Shown piece after piece: positions 62,039 through 64,000 of a stretch of DNA of 64,000 nucleotides. The notes beneath the pieces were generated by a model that saw only the letters and a list, made by a program, of their open reading frames with translations, ran no database searches and was not told the origin of the DNA. Every line of letters starts with the position of its first letter. The stretch's first letter is position 1. A program made the position numbers and the translations under genes. The stretch covers positions 372,001-436,000 of the forward strand of contig SRSI01000028.1 in NCBI GenBank assembly GCA_005656395.1, given 5' to 3'. Source of the stretch: Strongyloides papillosus. Taxonomy: Eukaryota > Nematoda > Chromadorea > Rhabditida > Strongyloididae.

Positions 62039-64000
62039 TTAAAATTTATAAATAAACATATGATGATGTATCAATTTTGCAATATCATCTCCGGCATCCG
62101 TTATTAAAGTTATCACATTGTTTAATGGCATTAAAATAGATAGCTTATATTCTTGTGGATAAAAGTCGGAGTAGTTAATGTCATCAAAATTTATCTTCAA
62201 AATAATATTTCTTTTTTTTTCATCTAGAAATGTTAAACCTTCTTTGTTAATTGCAAGAATACCATTTGTCAAATCTCCTATAGGGGATGAATTATTTATA
62301 ACTTCTTTGATATGATAAAATATTGCAGAAAAAAGATAATATTTTTGGAGTGTCATTAAAAATAAACTTTTTGCTTGTAATGTGCTCATCTCAATCTCCC
62401 ATTCTTTAATTTTATCTAAAATTCTTTTGGTCCAATTTTGTAAGGTTATTCGTGGATATTTTTCTAATATGATTGATGGTACCAAGGATTCAATGCAATT
62501 ACAATTGATAGGTGTTGCCATACCAATACTATCAGAATAGTGTATTAAGGCACCCAATAAAGAGATATTGTTAAGTTCTTTTGCAGTTAGTGATTTTTGA
62601 TCACAATTTATCATGTATAATCCAGAAATGTAATCTGGTAAAATCTGTAAGAAAAAAAAAGTATTATGGATAAAATTATTTTACTTTGAATTTATTATAA
62701 TAATAATATGTTCTTTGCCTTTTCAAAATAACGCTCTAAGAAATGTAAAGATTATTTTTAATTTAAAAAATTTTAAAATAAATATTTCCTAGATAGGAAC
62801 TACCACATGAATTGCGTGACATACTAAAATGTATTGAAAAATTCTTTAATCTAATTTTTATAATTTTTCTCGTTTATAGAATGTATTTTCTTAGAAATTT
62901 ATAAAAAAATAATACTTTAAACGACAGTTGGTAAGTAAAAACAATTATTCATTGAATTTTTAGCAAAAAAAAAGTTGTTTTTAAGAATTAAATTATTTTG
63001 TCAGTAATCTCAATTATATTTTTTACAAAAAGTAACAAAATTTATAATTTATGTATGATAATTTATTAAATTTTTGTAAATATATATTTTTCATTGTTTT
63101 TAAGATATTTGAGTTGTTAAAAAATAATACAATTAATTTTTGGTGTTAAATTTAATTACTTATTATAAGAAAACAAAATTCAACCTATAAAAATGCGTCA
63201 GTTAATAAGTTTTGTTCTATTTAAAAGATTAATAATCTAAAATATCACATACAAATTAAAAAATAATTCATCTATTTATAAACAGCATTAAATAATGGTT
63301 TGTTCTATTCAACATAATTACTTTCTATAAATATTGTATTACTTTTATGTCCTATTTAAAATATAATAATATAATCAAATAGTAAGCGTATTATTTCTCA
63401 CTCAAGTATATAAGATAATTCTTAGTATCATTTAAATTTATTATCAAAATGACGTTTATGAGATTCTTTACACTTTTTTTTAAATAAATAAAATTGTAAA
63501 CAATATACATTAATTCAGTATTCCCTAATTCTCGAAATGTATTTTAAATAATATGTAAACTACATCAATCTACATATAATTAATTTAAATAAATTAGAAA
63601 TATACTATCGAATTTGAAGTACAAAATAATAAAAGATGTTTTATCGATTATATAAACAAACCTGATAAAATAATGTATCAATAAGAAGATTATTATCAAA
63701 TCTTAATGGAGAAATCCATACAAGCCTCTTTAATACAAGCATTATTTTTTTCCTTTCCAATGTCATTTTCGTTGTAACATCTAATATATATTCATTATTT
63801 GAAATAATTTTCATATTATTTTCATTCTCAATTAGGTAGCAAAGACTAAATTCTTGTTGTTCTCCAACTGAAAATATATTCATCTCACGACAGATATGTT
63901 TAATAATATCTTCAGCAACACTACTTGTTGTTGTATTAATAAACATTTTATGACCACCTGGAAGGAGATATGGTTGACGTTTAACATATTTTCCTTTCTT
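62039..64000 (-). CDS. C-terminal FERM domain of a MyTH4-FERM protein, probably an unconventional myosin (partial)
   Basis: 3' end of a gene that continues past the right edge. Exons (minus): from 64000 down to 63662, then 62644-62039, with a 1017-nt intron in phase. The first visible part (KKGKYVKRQPYLLPGGHKM) leads into the ubiquitin-like F1 lobe (SVAEDIIKHICREMNIFSVG), then a linking helix (VWISPLRFDNNLLIDTLFYQ), the F2 lobe (ILPDYISGLYMINCD; ELNNISLLGALIHYS) and the PH-like F3 lobe (GILAINKEGLTFLDEKKRN; ITLITDAGDDIAKLIHHHM). The protein ends eight residues later at TAA 62039, so the FERM is C-terminal, as in class VII/XV/XII myosins (nematode HUM type). Motor and MyTH4 would lie outside the window, so a non-myosin FERM protein is possible. 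Confidence 0.75.

Noticed and set aside
1..64000. tRNA, rRNA, CRISPR, bacterial transfer
   Set aside because: No tRNA T-arm signature, no rRNA-like block, no regularly spaced repeats, and every recognised gene has introns or is nematode-typical; no sign of lateral transfer beyond mobile elements.

Overview
The window looks like nuclear DNA from a very AT-rich nematode. Evidence: two cuticle collagens with the nematode layout (N-terminal membrane anchor, RxxR cleavage site, interrupted Gly-X-Y blocks), mostly 39-55 nt introns with GTAAG/TTTTAG-like borders, and clear nematode-type orthologues (GABA-B receptor subunit 2, FUS-like fust-1, choline kinase, S1P lyase, tachykinin-like receptor, NDRG). 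Such extreme AT content with compact introns suggests a Strongyloides-like (clade IV) worm. That placement is an inference; the sequence alone does not name the species. No tRNA, rRNA, CRISPR array or bacterial-type operon was seen.

Layout. 0.5-4.2 kb: a six-exon gbb-2 gene on the minus strand; its last long intron appears to contain a complete opposite-strand Ly6/LU-type surface-protein gene. 7.7-10.1 kb: fust-1 (plus). 10.4-11.1 kb: an unknown coiled-coil protein (minus). 14.1-15.1 kb: cuticle collagen (minus). 16.6-17.9 kb: choline/ethanolamine kinase (plus). 18-25 kb: gene-poor DNA with a 1.5-kb inverted-repeat element, a cluster of three hairpins resembling a solo LTR, and several decayed coding fragments. 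25.4-28.8 kb: a second collagen and sphingosine-1-phosphate lyase (both minus). 30.3-32.6 kb: claudin-like four-TM protein with a very long tail (plus). 35.7-37.0 kb: tachykinin-type GPCR (plus). 38.25-43.27 kb: a decayed 5-kb Ty3/gypsy LTR retrotransposon. 46.15-47.23 kb: a second, shorter inverted-repeat element. 48.9-52.7 kb: two tandem paralogous four-TM genes (plus). 52.8-56.7 kb: a WD-propeller plus coiled-coil protein resembling cilium-associated CFAP57, and a small basic protein directly upstream (both minus), whose junction is ambiguous. 60.5-61.6 kb: NDRG-family gene (plus). 62.0 kb to the right edge: 3' end of a MyTH4-FERM-type myosin tail (minus, partial).

The genes do not form a single pathway. 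Recurrent themes are signalling at membranes (gbb-2, Ly6-like, tkr-like, claudin-like) and lipid metabolism: choline/ethanolamine kinase, and S1P lyase, whose product is phosphoethanolamine. The most notable points are the nested Ly6-like gene in gbb-2, the CFAP57-like protein in an animal group without motile cilia, the tandem four-TM pair, the long-tailed claudin-like protein, and three classes of mobile element. All exon borders were placed by eye from splice consensus, reading frame and family similarity; no alignment or transcript data were available.
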